Assembly (NCBI GenBank): GCA_017649855.1
Contig: JAGCGA010000012.1
Span: 1-64,000 of the forward strand
Direction of reading: 5' to 3'
DNA length: 64,000 nucleotides
DNA from: Bacteroidales bacterium
Lineage (GTDB): Bacteria > Bacteroidota > Bacteroidia > Bacteroidales > WCHB1-69
In this document: positions 1-8,797 of the stretch, piece by piece
How the letters are laid out: every line of letters begins with the position of its first letter
Numbering within the stretch: position 1 is the first letter of the stretch
Program-made: the position numbers and the translations under genes
The notes under the pieces: model-generated
The model's database searches: none
What the model was told of the DNA's origin: nothing
Seen by the model: only the letters and a program-made list of their open reading frames with translations

Positions 1-169
1 AGTTTTTGCGGACCTCTACAAACCGAGCCGCTCCGAATTTTTGCAAAGCATTCACCCGAAAGCCCGCAGAATGCTGTCCCACAACCGCAAATGGAATTAC
101 GTTTATCATATTGTGGAGGATATGGCGGTGGTGGACCGAATCCTCTCATCCAAAACCATTGCGAAATAA
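1..169 (+). CDS. C-terminal fragment of an uncharacterised protein
   Basis: Only the last 55 codons lie in the window, read in frame 2 and ending at TAA 167-169. The peptide is rich in Arg, Lys, Ser and His and ends ...HIVEDMAVVDRILSSKTIAK. The alternation of hydrophobic residues near the end is loosely like the last strands of RelE/ParE-type toxins, but the evidence is weak and I give no function. It runs convergently towards the TonB receptor gene that starts its stop codon at 211, with 41 bp between them. Confidence 0.5.
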   Translation, partial: VFADLYKPSRSEFLQSIHPKARRMLSHNRKWNYVYHIVEDMAVVDRILSSKTIAK

Positions 170-210
170 AAGATTCCTGTAAATCTTCCAGATTCGTGGC
201 GTCAAGGATC

Positions 211-2295
211 TTAGAACTGGAGGTAGGCCTTTAAACGGAATCCCGCCCCCTGCATGGGATAGTTCCGCACGATCTCGTAGTTTTTGTCGGAGAGATTCAA
301 CAGCTCGAATTTGAAGCCAAGGGTGCTGCCTTTGATGATGGACTCGTGTTGGATGGACAGGCTGTGGTCGGCATAGCCGGAAACCAAGTTGGCAGGGATG
401 TTCTCTCCCAATGCATAGCGATTCCCACATAACATTACCGCATAGGAGACGGAGATGAAAGGCAACCGGATGGTGGCGGATGCGGAACCCGACCAGCGTG
501 GGGTGTAGGGAATCTGATGCCCATAGGTGGGGCTGTCCGCATCGGTACGGTCCACGGCATGCTGGTAGGTGACGTTGCCCTGGAAGATCAGATGGCAATC
601 GCGATGGAAGGTATAGATGGCCTTGGCGGTCAGCTCGGCCCCGGCAATATGCACTACCCCGTAGTTGAGCATACTCCAGGAGAACAGGTTGCGCGTGGGG
701 AAAGCCACGATCTTGTCGCGTACAATATTATAATACCCATCCAACGTGACCGCCATGTTGAAGGTGCCCCGCCATAATTTCGGAGTCTCCATCACCAGGC
801 CCAGATCCCACTGATGTGTCTTTTCCGGTTTCAGCCGAAGATTGCCCACCTCCCGATAGTAGAGGTCGTTGAAGGTCGGCATCCGGAAGATATCCTTGTA
901 GAATGCCCGCAGCTGGACATGCTTGTGCGCTCGCCAGGAGATGCTTAGGGCGGGGGAGAGGTGCAAAAAGGTCTTGCCGACCGCCGTGTCCTGGGCTATG
1001 TTGTTGACCGTGGTGAAGAGCAGATTGCCGTTGATGGTCACGGGCCGGCTGTCGTAACGGGCACTCAAGGCGGTCAGCGTGGTGAAACGGGCAGGATGCT
1101 CATAGTCGATATTGTCCGACTCCAGCTGGTTGTAGAACAGGTCGTTGGCAAGACCAAACAGGAGGTCGTGGCGCAATGCCTGCCCCGGCTCTTCACCCTT
1201 TTTGTGCAAGGGGGCAAAGCTGAACGCATTGGAGACATAGCCTTCATATTGTTCATACGTGTTGTCCAGCCGGTGCATGTCATTGAGATAGTCAGGGTCC
1301 ACATAATGGGTGTAGTCATAGTTGAACTTGGCATTCAGGAGATAGCTCCAGCGATTGTTAAACATCTTCCGATAGCTCATTTGTCCAAATCCGTTACGGT
1401 TGGAAAGCCTTTGTCGGTTATTAAGATTGTAGAAGATGGTCGCGCTGGGCAATCCTCGGTCGGAGGTGTAATAATAGCCTTTGACGGAGAGTTGCTCACC
1501 CTGCCTCAGTTGCCACAAGGCATTCAGCTCCGTGGAGTAGGTGGAGATGTCCGTGTTCTGCCGTATCTCGTGCGACACGCTGTCTGTCGAGCTGCCATAG
1601 TGCAGTAGGAACGGGTAGTTGCCTTCCGACTGCAAGAACTGGGCATGGATGCCCCAAAGAAGATATCGCTGTGGCAGTTTTTTGCTCTTTACCAGTTGGG
1701 TGAACTGCACCATCGGGCTATAGAGTTGGTAGGGTCCCATGGTGAAGGAGGCTTTCAGCTGCACGGGTTTGAGGGGAAGGGTGTGAAAAGTGCTGATTTT
1801 GATGAGGTTGCTGTAGGAGTGCGCCCGGGCGGGCAACAGGACATGCTCGTCGGTGCCGACGGTGAGCTCGATGGCGGAGACATTCTCCAGCGAGAGCTTT
1901 CCGAGGTCGATCTGGCCGGTCTGACAGTCGGTGAGCGGGATGCCGTCGTAGAGCACGCCGGTGTGCTGGGAGCCGAGTCCGCGCACGGAGACGGTCTTCA
2001 GACCTCCAATACCGCCGTAGTCTTTGACCACCACGCCCGACATGAACTTCAGCGCATCGGAAAGCTGCAGGGTGGGGAGATGCTGAATCTCTTTGGTGTT
2101 GAGGGTCTGCACCGCCGCTGTAGAGAACGGCACCAACGACTCATGTTCGCCGTACCCCTGGATGAGCACCTCGTTGAGCTGCATGGACTGGGTGGTGTCC
2201 TGTTGGGCTGTCATGTCTGATAACACAACAAACAAGAGGATGCCAACCATCAGCATCCTCGTTATGAACCGATATGGGAAAGAGCCCCAACGCAT
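211..2295 (-). CDS. TonB-dependent outer-membrane receptor (BtuB/CirA-like)
   Basis: A 694-aa outer-membrane receptor. An N-terminal hydrophobic signal (about residues 13-30, ending ...DMTAQQ) is followed by a TonB-box-like stretch and a plug domain at about 40-165 with the typical pattern LSDALKFMSGVVVKDYGG, SVRGLGSQHTGVLYDGIPL. The rest is an aromatic-rich beta barrel ending in Phe (LKAYLQF). It lacks the carboxypeptidase-like extension seen in SusC-type receptors, so a small ligand such as a cobamide, haem or siderophore is more likely than a glycan; the ligand cannot be read from sequence. The gene lies 17 bp downstream of manC on the same strand and is probably co-transcribed. Confidence 0.9.
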   Translation of the reverse strand: MRWGSFPYRFITRMLMVGILLFVVLSDMTAQQDTTQSMQLNEVLIQGYGEHESLVPFSTAAVQTLNTKEIQHLPTLQLSDALKFMSGVVVKDYGGIGGLKTVSVRGLGSQHTGVLYDGIPLTDCQTGQIDLGKLSLENVSAIELTVGTDEHVLLPARAHSYSNLIKISTFHTLPLKPVQLKASFTMGPYQLYSPMVQFTQLVKSKKLPQRYLLWGIHAQFLQSEGNYPFLLHYGSSTDSVSHEIRQNTDISTYSTELNALWQLRQGEQLSVKGYYYTSDRGLPSATIFYNLNNRQRLSNRNGFGQMSYRKMFNNRWSYLLNAKFNYDYTHYVDPDYLNDMHRLDNTYEQYEGYVSNAFSFAPLHKKGEEPGQALRHDLLFGLANDLFYNQLESDNIDYEHPARFTTLTALSARYDSRPVTINGNLLFTTVNNIAQDTAVGKTFLHLSPALSISWRAHKHVQLRAFYKDIFRMPTFNDLYYREVGNLRLKPEKTHQWDLGLVMETPKLWRGTFNMAVTLDGYYNIVRDKIVAFPTRNLFSWSMLNYGVVHIAGAELTAKAIYTFHRDCHLIFQGNVTYQHAVDRTDADSPTYGHQIPYTPRWSGSASATIRLPFISVSYAVMLCGNRYALGENIPANLVSGYADHSLSIQHESIIKGSTLGFKFELLNLSDKNYEIVRNYPMQGAGFRLKAYLQF

Positions 2296-2312
2296 CGGGA
2301 GTCTGTTTGTGT

Positions 2313-3407
2313 TTATACGTACTTGTTGCCGAAGTCTGTCTGCACGTCTGTGACAAACTGGCGGATCTGCTGTTCGTCAGACTTCTGACAGATCAGAAGC
2401 ACATCGTCCGTGTCCACGACAATATAGTCTTCGAGACCTTGTATGACGGCCACCTTTTTGTCGGCCATTTGGATGATGCATCTGGAACTGTCATAGAGAC
2501 GTACGCGGGAGCCCTTGACACTGTTGAGTTGGGCATCTTTTTTGCTCAATTCATAGAGGGAGCCCCAAGTACCCACATCAGACCATCCAAAGTCTGCGGC
2601 ATATACGCGCACGTTGCTGGCTTTCTCCATGATGCCGTAGTCGATGGAAATGTTGCGGCACACTTGGTATATCCTGTCGATGAAGGCTTCCTCTTCCGGG
2701 GTGTTGTATAGGCCTTCGCCCTCTTTGAACAGGTCGTTGATGTCGGGCAGGAAAGTCTCGAATTGTTGTTGGATGGTGGGCAGGGACCACATGAAGATGC
2801 CGGCATTCCAGAGGAAGTCGCCGCTCTCCAGGAAGCTCTTCGCCATCTCCAGTTCCGGTTTCTCCGTAAAGGTCTTGACCTTGTAGATGGAGTTGTTGTG
2901 GGGATAGACTTGCTCCTCGTCATATTGGATATATCCGTAGCCCGTGTTGGGCGAGGAGGGGCGGATGCCGATGGTGAGCAGACAGCCGTCTTGGGTAGCA
3001 GCCTGCATGCCCTTGGTGATGACATCCTTGAACACATCTTCTTTCAGAATCAGATGGTCGGAGGGAGCCACCACGATGGTGGCGTTCGGGTTCTTGGTCT
3101 TGATTTTATAGTTGGCGTAGGCAATACAGGGCGCGGTGTTGCGACGGTAGGGCTCCAGCAGGATGCGGTCCTCCGATACGAGTGGCAACTGCTCTTGCAC
3201 CAGGTGCTTGTATGCTTTGCTGGTGACGATATAGATATTTTCGGGCGGACAGATCTGGACGAACCGGTTGAAGGTCTTTTGGATCATCGTGGTGCCGTCA
3301 CCAAAGATGTCGAGGAATTGTTTGGGGAGTGCGCTGGAACTCATGGGCCAGAAACGGGCTCCGATGCCGCCGGCCATGATCACACAATAATAATTCGGAT
3401 TGAGCAT
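2313..3407 (-). CDS. manC: Mannose-1-phosphate guanylyltransferase
   Basis: A 364-aa nucleotidyltransferase making GDP-mannose from mannose-1-phosphate and GTP, the precursor of mannose- and fucose-containing surface glycans. The N-terminal signature GGIGARFWPMSSSALPKQFL (residues 14-33) is the nucleotide-binding loop of this family, and FTEKPELEMAKSFLESG fits the sugar-binding part. Length matches the single-domain form; the C-terminal cupin isomerase domain of E. coli ManC (about 480 aa) is absent, so a separate phosphomannose isomerase is expected elsewhere. A promoter and a possible hairpin leader lie upstream; the TonB receptor follows after 17 bp. Confidence 0.93.
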   Translation of the reverse strand: MLNPNYYCVIMAGGIGARFWPMSSSALPKQFLDIFGDGTTMIQKTFNRFVQICPPENIYIVTSKAYKHLVQEQLPLVSEDRILLEPYRRNTAPCIAYANYKIKTKNPNATIVVAPSDHLILKEDVFKDVITKGMQAATQDGCLLTIGIRPSSPNTGYGYIQYDEEQVYPHNNSIYKVKTFTEKPELEMAKSFLESGDFLWNAGIFMWSLPTIQQQFETFLPDINDLFKEGEGLYNTPEEEAFIDRIYQVCRNISIDYGIMEKASNVRVYAADFGWSDVGTWGSLYELSKKDAQLNSVKGSRVRLYDSSRCIIQMADKKVAVIQGLEDYIVVDTDDVLLICQKSDEQQIRQFVTDVQTDFGNKYV

Positions 3408-3438
3408 AAACTTTTTAAATAGTTCAACAATAATAAAT

Positions 3439-3474
3439 TAGAACTCACCATCAAGGCAATGGCGGAGCGTTCTA
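3439..3474 (-). other. Possible hairpin in the manC 5' leader
   Basis: TAGAAC (3439-3444) pairs with GTTCTA (3469-3474), and an inner CCAT/ATGG pair lies between them. The predicted transcript start, about 7 nt past the -7 box at 3483-3490, falls at the outer edge of this stem, so the RNA would begin with the hairpin. No known riboswitch is recognised. Confidence 0.3.
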
Positions 3475-3482
3475 TTTTTCGG

Positions 3483-3490
3483 CAAAGATA
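3483..3490 (-). promoter_or_regulatory. Predicted -7 box for manC
   Basis: Read on the minus strand this is TATCTTTG followed by CC, an exact match to TAnnTTTG, 76 bp upstream of the manC start. The -33 element is not clear. Confidence 0.6.
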
Positions 3491-3772
3491 CGCTTTTTTC
3501 GGGAATAAAGGGTAGTAAAAAGGATAGAGCAAATGTTGCCGGATCTGTTCCCTTTTTTATTATTTTTGCCCTCATCATTTAATAACTATTAAAAAGTATG
3601 CCGAAAATTTTGGAAGAATTCCGGCTTTGCATGGGTGCATTATGCCAATATGCCAAATTTTACTTGGGAAGAATCGTCTTTATGCCGAGATATTTCCAAA
3701 TAATCAGACTGCCTCGTGAGGGATTTGAGAGAGGAGAAGGGAAAAAATGGGGTGGATTTCGGATGATTTTGA
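3491..3772. other. Gene-poor interval with an unassigned promoter
   Basis: This 282-bp stretch between manC and the acyltransferase holds no gene I can support. A plus-strand TATTTTTG box at 3561-3568 with TTG at 3536-3538 looks like a promoter, and an ATG at 3598 opens a 61-codon frame ending at 3783. The peptide has no recognisable domain and overlaps the end of the acyltransferase gene by 11 bp. It may be a small RNA, a small orphan gene or gene debris. Confidence 0.3.
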
Positions 3773-4351
3773 TCAATGTTTGAGCCACTCGGGGTGGGCG
3801 TAGGGCTTGTCCTCCAGGTTGAAAAGCCCTTTTCTCCAGCCTCTCATGCCATAGTAGTATTGCAGGATCTCTTCGATATCTTTGTCATAATCCCCTGTGG
3901 GATAGAAGATCTTGCCCACTCCCATGGTGCGGCTTACATAGTCGATGTGGCTGCAGAAGATGGGGACGCCGGCCCCGACGGCAATATGGTAAAACCCCTT
4001 TTTCCAGTTCTCCACACGCTTGCGGGTGCCCTCCGGACAAATCAAGAAGGCTACCTCTTCCCGCTCTTTGATCAGGTCCACGGCGTATGAGACGAAGTTG
4101 GTGGCGTGCTTGCGGTCCACGGGCACGCAGCCGATGCGTTTCAAGAAGCCTTTGATAGGGAACACGAAGAACTCTTTCTTCATGACCATGGCCATCTTGA
4201 GCCGTAGCCATCGGATGCAGATCATGCCGTAGAAGAAATCGATGATGCTGGTATGCGGTGCCATCAGGATGACGCACTTTTTGACGGGGATCTGCTCATA
4301 CCCGACGGGGCGGAAGCGGAACAGCCACATGAGGAAACGGTAGAATTTCAT
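3773..4351 (-). CDS. Lysophospholipid acyltransferase family protein (PlsC-like)
   Basis: A 192-aa acyltransferase of the glycerophospholipid/lipid A type. From the chosen start, the catalytic HX4D motif is H33-D38 (APHTSIIDFF) and the substrate-binding EGTR motif is at 107-110 (CPEGTR). It probably transfers an acyl chain to a lysophospholipid or a related lipid at the inner membrane. I chose ATG 4351; an in-frame TTG 33 bp upstream would place the first codons on top of the predicted -7 box at 4372-4379, so the longer form is unlikely. It is short compared with typical PlsC (about 240 aa), like other compact Bacteroidota members. The exact substrate is unknown. Confidence 0.85.
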   Translation of the reverse strand: MKFYRFLMWLFRFRPVGYEQIPVKKCVILMAPHTSIIDFFYGMICIRWLRLKMAMVMKKEFFVFPIKGFLKRIGCVPVDRKHATNFVSYAVDLIKEREEVAFLICPEGTRKRVENWKKGFYHIAVGAGVPIFCSHIDYVSRTMGVGKIFYPTGDYDKDIEEILQYYYGMRGWRKGLFNLEDKPYAHPEWLKH

Positions 4352-4371
4352 TGCGATAAGGTTTTGATTGG

Positions 4372-4379
4372 CAAACGTA
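4372..4379 (-). promoter_or_regulatory. Predicted -7 box for the PlsC-like gene
   Basis: On the minus strand this reads TACGTTTG then CC, an exact TAnnTTTG match 21 bp from the ATG at 4351. A TTTG lies 24 bp further upstream, wider than the usual 19-20 bp. Confidence 0.5.
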
Positions 4380-4417
4380 CACAAAATATTGGTATGCCGA
4401 GTGCAAACGGATAATTT

Positions 4418-5335
4418 TTATGAGTGCATGTCGGTCTGGATGCTCACCACCTCGCTTTCAGAAGCCTGTATGGTGATCGGGCATCCCATCCGGATGGCGC
4501 GGTTGTCAGGCAGATGGCCGGCGGGGAAGTTAAAAAACAAGGGGAAGTCATACTCGGCGCAGCAGTCGGCCACGATCTCCTCGGCCGTGTGCCCGAAGGG
4601 GACGGGGTTGTCGTGCATATCGCTGAGATGTCCCACCAACAATCCTGCAATGCCATCCAACCTGCCGGACCGTTTCAGGTTGTACATCATCCGGTCGATG
4701 TGGTAGAGGTATTCGTCGAGATCTTCAATGAAGAGGATCTTCCCTTCGGTCTGCACGTCGGAGCGGGAGCCGGTCAGGGAGTAGAGGATGGAGAGGTTGC
4801 CGCCGATGATGGGGGCGCTGACGTTGCCAGGGCGGTTCAAGGGGTGCGTGGGGAATGCATAGCGCAGTTCCTTGCCGCGCAGGGCGTCCAGCATGGTGGT
4901 GACGGCCATGTCTGGCAGCGTGTTGTCGGTGATGTTGACGGGCATGGTGCAGTGCAACGAGGCCATGTCGCAGCAGGTGTGGAGGTGCGCATGGAAGACG
5001 GTGATGTCGCTGAATCCGCAGAGCCACTTGGGATGCTTGCAGAGCCCGCTGAAGTCGAGGCGGTCGATGATGCGGACGGAGCCATAGCCACCCCGCACGC
5101 ACCAGATGGCCTGGATGTCGGGGTTGTCGAGCAGCGACTGGATATAGGCAGCCCGGTATTCGTCGGAGCCGGCAAACCAGTGCTCTTGGGCGAAGAGGCG
5201 CTCGTCGTAATAAATGTTAAATCCTTCGTCTCTGAGCATGTTGAAGGCTGGGGTCAGCGCCTGCTCGTCCATGCGGCGGGCGGGGGCGACAATGCCAATG
5301 GTGTCTCCAGCTTTCAGATAGGGTGGGATAATCAT
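4418..5335 (-). CDS. ldcA: LD-carboxypeptidase (peptidase S66)
   Basis: A 305-aa serine peptidase of family S66, which removes the terminal D-Ala from muramoyl tetrapeptides during peptidoglycan recycling in the cytoplasm. Visible marks are the N-terminal GDTIGIVAPAR, the loop WCVRGGYGSVRIIDRLD (about 80-96), the nucleophile context LCGFSDIT (Ser near residue 109), GGNLSIL, FIEDLDE and VGHLSDM towards the end. The start ATG overlaps the stop of the upstream dehydrogenase gene by 4 bp (ATGA), so translation is probably coupled. Related cell-wall recycling genes are spread through this window (GH3 fusion, anmK). Confidence 0.9.
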   Translation of the reverse strand: MIIPPYLKAGDTIGIVAPARRMDEQALTPAFNMLRDEGFNIYYDERLFAQEHWFAGSDEYRAAYIQSLLDNPDIQAIWCVRGGYGSVRIIDRLDFSGLCKHPKWLCGFSDITVFHAHLHTCCDMASLHCTMPVNITDNTLPDMAVTTMLDALRGKELRYAFPTHPLNRPGNVSAPIIGGNLSILYSLTGSRSDVQTEGKILFIEDLDEYLYHIDRMMYNLKRSGRLDGIAGLLVGHLSDMHDNPVPFGHTAEEIVADCCAEYDFPLFFNFPAGHLPDNRAIRMGCPITIQASESEVVSIQTDMHS

Positions 5336-6189
5336 AGGAGGATGTTCTTTTCTCGCAGTTTCTGTTCCGTGACCCGGATGAGTAACTCCCGGTTGGCGAT
5401 ATTGTGATAGAATCTCTTCTTGGGCTTTTTCACCTTCTGCTTCTTGAAATAGCAGCCAGTCACCCCTTCAAACTCAGGATTCAGGGCGGCGGCCAGCATG
5501 GTGGCGGCACCCTGCTCCGGGGTGTTGATGAGGGGGCGGAAGAACCAGTCGCATAGCTTGTCCACCACGACATTGCCCTGGCGGATGATGCCGGTGCTCA
5601 CGATGTCAGGGTCGGCCACGTTGATGCAGATGCCACGATCTTTCCATTGCTCCGCCGCGTGCAGGGTGAAGTAGTAGAGCGCCCGCTTGGAGCTGCCGTA
5701 GGCGGTGAACCGGTTGAACTTCCGATCGTCGGTGGGGGAGAGGAAGTCCTCCCCGATCTTGCCCATGATGTAGGCGATGGAGACCATGCTGACCACGCGC
5801 GTGCCCGGGCCCATGATGGGCAGCAGGGCGTTGGTCAGCGTGTAGTGGCCTAGGTAGTTGACCGCCCGGGTGTATTCCACGCCATCTACACTGTTCTTGG
5901 CCTTGTGGCACAAGACGCCGGCATTGTTCAACAGGATGTCGAGGCGACTGAAATGGCTCTTCACCTCGTCGGCGAAGCGGATGATGTCGTGCAGATTGCC
6001 CAAGTCCACCTGCATCAGATGCAGGGTGGCTCGGGTTTCTTTCCCGATGGCTTCCCACACGGGCTTTGCCACCTCCGCGTCGTAGCAGGCCATGATGACC
6101 TCGTACCCCTCTTTTGCTAAAGTGCGGGTGTGGATGGAGCCCATGCCCCCATCCGCACCCGTCACTAATGCGATGCCTTTGTTGTCCAT
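5332..6189 (-). CDS. Short-chain dehydrogenase/reductase
   Basis: A 285-aa SDR oxidoreductase. The NAD(P)-binding motif TGADGGMGS is at residues 10-18, LLNNAGVL near 86-93, and the catalytic Tyr-X3-Lys is in AYGSSKRAL (about 163-171). The overall pattern is close to retinol dehydrogenase/WWOX-like SDRs. Substrate unknown. It lies between an acyl-CoA ligase gene (12 bp upstream) and ldcA (4-bp overlap), an operon that mixes lipid and cell-wall functions; a role in lipid metabolism is only inferred from the neighbour. Confidence 0.88.
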   Translation of the reverse strand: MDNKGIALVTGADGGMGSIHTRTLAKEGYEVIMACYDAEVAKPVWEAIGKETRATLHLMQVDLGNLHDIIRFADEVKSHFSRLDILLNNAGVLCHKAKNSVDGVEYTRAVNYLGHYTLTNALLPIMGPGTRVVSMVSIAYIMGKIGEDFLSPTDDRKFNRFTAYGSSKRALYYFTLHAAEQWKDRGICINVADPDIVSTGIIRQGNVVVDKLCDWFFRPLINTPEQGAATMLAAALNPEFEGVTGCYFKKQKVKKPKKRFYHNIANRELLIRVTEQKLREKNILL

Positions 6190-6201
6190 TCCGTCACGCG
6201 C

Positions 6202-8004
6202 TTATTTGTTCTCGGCAACGGTATGGCCGAAGATCTCTTCCAGCATCGGCTCGTATTTCTTGATCAGCTTGGCGCGTTTCAGCTTCAAGGTCTGGGAGAG
6301 TTCGCCGGTGAGCGGGGACCAGGAGGCGATGATCCAGCGGCAGTTTTTGAGCTTTTCATGCGCGGCCAGGTTGGCGTTCACCTTGTTGATCTCCTCTTGC
6401 AGACGGGCTTGCACCTGCGGGTTCTTCAGGATGTCCTCGTCGGTCTCATACGGGATCTTGTGCTTGTTGCACCAGTAGTGCAGGCCGTTCACGTCGGCGG
6501 TGATGATGGCGGAGGCAAAGTCCTCGTTGGAACCCACCACCATGCAGTTGTCGATGAACAACGACTCGCGCAGCTGGTTTTCGATCACCTGCGGAGCGAT
6601 GTATTTGCCGATGGAGAGTTTGAAGATCTCTTTCTTGCGGTCGGTGATCTTCAGGTATTTGCCGTCGATCAGCTTACCGATGTCGCCGGTATGGAACCAG
6701 CCCTCTTCGTCGATGACCTGTTTGGTGTACTCAGGGTCTTTGTAGTAGCCCATCATGAGGCAGTCGCCCTTGGTGAGGATCTCGCCATCGTCGGCCAGCT
6801 TGGCCTCGATGCAGGTCATGAACTCACCGACGGTGCCGATGTGGAGTTCGTTCTTCATCGGGTTGTTGACGGCGATCACGGGGGAGGTCTCGGTCATGCC
6901 GTAGCCTTCATAGGCATACAGGCGGGCGGCGGTGAAGAGCTTCAAGACCTTGGCTTGGATGGAGGAGCCGCCGGACACGACGATCATGTCCTCGCCGCCC
7001 AGGGCATTGCGCCACTGGGAATAGACCAGCTTGTCGGCCAACGCGATTTTCTTGCGGTATAACCACCCTTGATTATAATATTGGTAGTTGGTGCCCAGGT
7101 TGAAGGCCCAGAAGTAGATCATCCGCTTGATGCCTTTCAAGGATTTGCCGGTGTTGTAGAATTTGTCGTACATGCTCTCCAGCACGCGCGGCACGGCGCA
7201 GAAGCCTCTGGCGTGGATGTCCTTCAGGTCGCGGGCGATAGTGTTCAGTCCCTCGGCATAGTACATGCTGGAGCCGATGACCTGGTACATATAGTTGATG
7301 ACGCGCTCATAGACATGGCACAACGGCAGAAAACTCAGGATGTTGGCCGTGTGGTCGTTGGTCATCATGTTGACCAGTGTCAGCGCGTTGGTCAAGAAGT
7401 TCTTGTGGGACAGCATCACGCCCTTGGGCAGGCCCGTGGTGCCGGAGGTGTAGATGATGGTGGCCAGCTCTTCGGGCTTGACCTCTTGTTTGGTCTGCTC
7501 GATGACGGGCGCCCATTTCTCGCGGTTGTCGCGACCCATCTGCAGCAGCTCGCTGAAGTTGCGTTGCCCTTCAATGTTGGCAATGGTGAAGATGAAGGGG
7601 TTGTGGATGAGGTTCGGGAAGGCAGGGGCCACTCTCTTATAGATGGACTCGATGCCGATGACGATGCACTTGGCATCGGAATGGTTGAGGATATGGTTGT
7701 ATTCTTCCAAGCTGAGGGAGGGATAGACGGGCACATGCACCATGCCGGCCAGCATGACGCCCATGTCCATGAAGTTCCATTCGGGACGGTTGTTCATGAT
7801 GGTGATCACCTTGTCGCCCTTCTGAAGGCCCAGCTCCAGCAGGGCGGAGGCGATGGCATAGGAGTGCTCGATATATTCGTCCACGCTGTATTTGCGCCAT
7901 TGTCCGTTCTGCTTGCCACAGAGGATGTCCGGCTTGTTGCGGTTTGTCTTCAGATGGTCCAGGATGTCAAATAATCTAGTAATGTGTGAAGTGTCCATAC
8001 TCAT
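6202..8004 (-). CDS. Long-chain acyl-CoA synthetase (AMP-binding)
   Basis: A 600-aa ANL-superfamily ligase that would activate a fatty acid as acyl-AMP and pass it to CoA. The P-loop IIYTSGTTGLPKGVML lies near 187-202, the A5 motif YEGYGMTETSPV near 368-379, the hinge and ligand motif GWFHTGDIGKLIDGKYLKITDRKKE near 440-464. Length and the DRKKEIFKLS tail match the FadD15-like group. It is the first gene of the run acyl-CoA ligase-SDR-ldcA, with a strong promoter at 8022-8051. An alternative start two codons downstream (MDTSHI) is equally plausible. Confidence 0.92.
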   Translation of the reverse strand: MSMDTSHITRLFDILDHLKTNRNKPDILCGKQNGQWRKYSVDEYIEHSYAIASALLELGLQKGDKVITIMNNRPEWNFMDMGVMLAGMVHVPVYPSLSLEEYNHILNHSDAKCIVIGIESIYKRVAPAFPNLIHNPFIFTIANIEGQRNFSELLQMGRDNREKWAPVIEQTKQEVKPEELATIIYTSGTTGLPKGVMLSHKNFLTNALTLVNMMTNDHTANILSFLPLCHVYERVINYMYQVIGSSMYYAEGLNTIARDLKDIHARGFCAVPRVLESMYDKFYNTGKSLKGIKRMIYFWAFNLGTNYQYYNQGWLYRKKIALADKLVYSQWRNALGGEDMIVVSGGSSIQAKVLKLFTAARLYAYEGYGMTETSPVIAVNNPMKNELHIGTVGEFMTCIEAKLADDGEILTKGDCLMMGYYKDPEYTKQVIDEEGWFHTGDIGKLIDGKYLKITDRKKEIFKLSIGKYIAPQVIENQLRESLFIDNCMVVGSNEDFASAIITADVNGLHYWCNKHKIPYETDEDILKNPQVQARLQEEINKVNANLAAHEKLKNCRWIIASWSPLTGELSQTLKLKRAKLIKKYEPMLEEIFGHTVAENK

Positions 8005-8021
8005 TAATTTTTTTTAACGCG

Positions 8022-8051
8022 CAAAAATAATATTTTTTCCCAATCAAACAA
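8022..8051 (-). promoter_or_regulatory. Predicted promoter of the acyl-CoA ligase operon
   Basis: On the minus strand TTG (8049-8051) is followed after 19 bp by TATTTTTG (8022-8029), the canonical Bacteroidota -33/-7 arrangement, 18 bp from the ATG. Confidence 0.7.
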
Positions 8052-8166
8052 CAAGGGTGTTTTTTAGCCTGCCCAGGTGCGGGGAAGGTCACTCTGCGTA
8101 GGTGCTTTCGCGATGTTGAGGGACGAAGCCTGGAATAAAAGATTTTCATATTGTCCAAAAAATGAC

Positions 8167-8174
8167 TACCTTTG
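8167..8174 (+). promoter_or_regulatory. Predicted -7 box for nadD
   Basis: TACCTTTG followed by CC, with a weak TTC 19 bp upstream. It lies inside the longest open frame, which argues that translation starts downstream at 8198. Confidence 0.55.
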
Positions 8175-8197
8175 CCCGCTTTTTTGAAAAGGACAAT

Positions 8198-8776
8198 ATG
8201 CGAAAGACAGGATTGTTTTTTGGATCATTCAACCCGATACATGTGGGCCATCTTATTGTGGCCGAGTATATGCTGGAGCATTCCGACCTGCAGGAGATGT
8301 GGTTTGTGGTGTCGCCCGCGAACCCCCTGAAGCGTCGGGCCACGCTGCTGGATGACCGCCAGCGTTGGTATATGGTGAACCTGGCCATCGGCGACGATCT
8401 CCGCTTCCGGGTCAGCGATGTGGAGTTCGGCCTGCCCAAGCCCTCCTACACCTGCCACACGCTCGTGCACCTGCAGGAAAAGTACCCCGACCGCGAGTTC
8501 GCGCTGATCATGGGCGCCGACAACCTGCAGACGTTCCACAAATGGCTCAACTACGAGTGGATTCTGGAGCACTTCGCGCTCTATGTCTATCCCCGCCCGG
8601 GTTATTCGTCCGAGAATCCCTATCCCGAGGCCCGCATCACCTTCGTGGACGCCCCGCAGATAGAACTCTCCTCCACCGTTATCCGAGAGAATATCCGACA
8701 ACAGATCCCCGTCCGCTATATGCTTCCCGAAAAGGTCTATGAATATATAGACGAGATGGGTTTTTACAAAAATTAA
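8198..8776 (+). CDS. nadD: Nicotinate-nucleotide adenylyltransferase
   Basis: A 192-aa cytoplasmic enzyme that converts nicotinate mononucleotide and ATP to nicotinate adenine dinucleotide, the penultimate step of NAD synthesis. The nucleotidyltransferase motif GSFNPIHVGHL is at residues 8-18 and the second motif appears as LSSTVIRENI near the end. I moved the start from ATG 8162 to ATG 8198, because the first 12 codons of the longer frame cover the predicted -7 box. Length is normal for NadD. The 23S rRNA methyltransferase gene follows after 21 bp; nadC lies 5 kb away on the same strand. Confidence 0.93.
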   Translation: MRKTGLFFGSFNPIHVGHLIVAEYMLEHSDLQEMWFVVSPANPLKRRATLLDDRQRWYMVNLAIGDDLRFRVSDVEFGLPKPSYTCHTLVHLQEKYPDREFALIMGADNLQTFHKWLNYEWILEHFALYVYPRPGYSSENPYPEARITFVDAPQIELSSTVIRENIRQQIPVRYMLPEKVYEYIDEMGFYKN

Positions 8777-8797
8777 GAATTTTAACAAGAAGAGAAT

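Noticed and set aside
7976..8158. 60-codon minus-strand frame upstream of the acyl-CoA ligase
   Set aside because: It covers the well-formed promoter at 8022-8051 and has no recognisable content.
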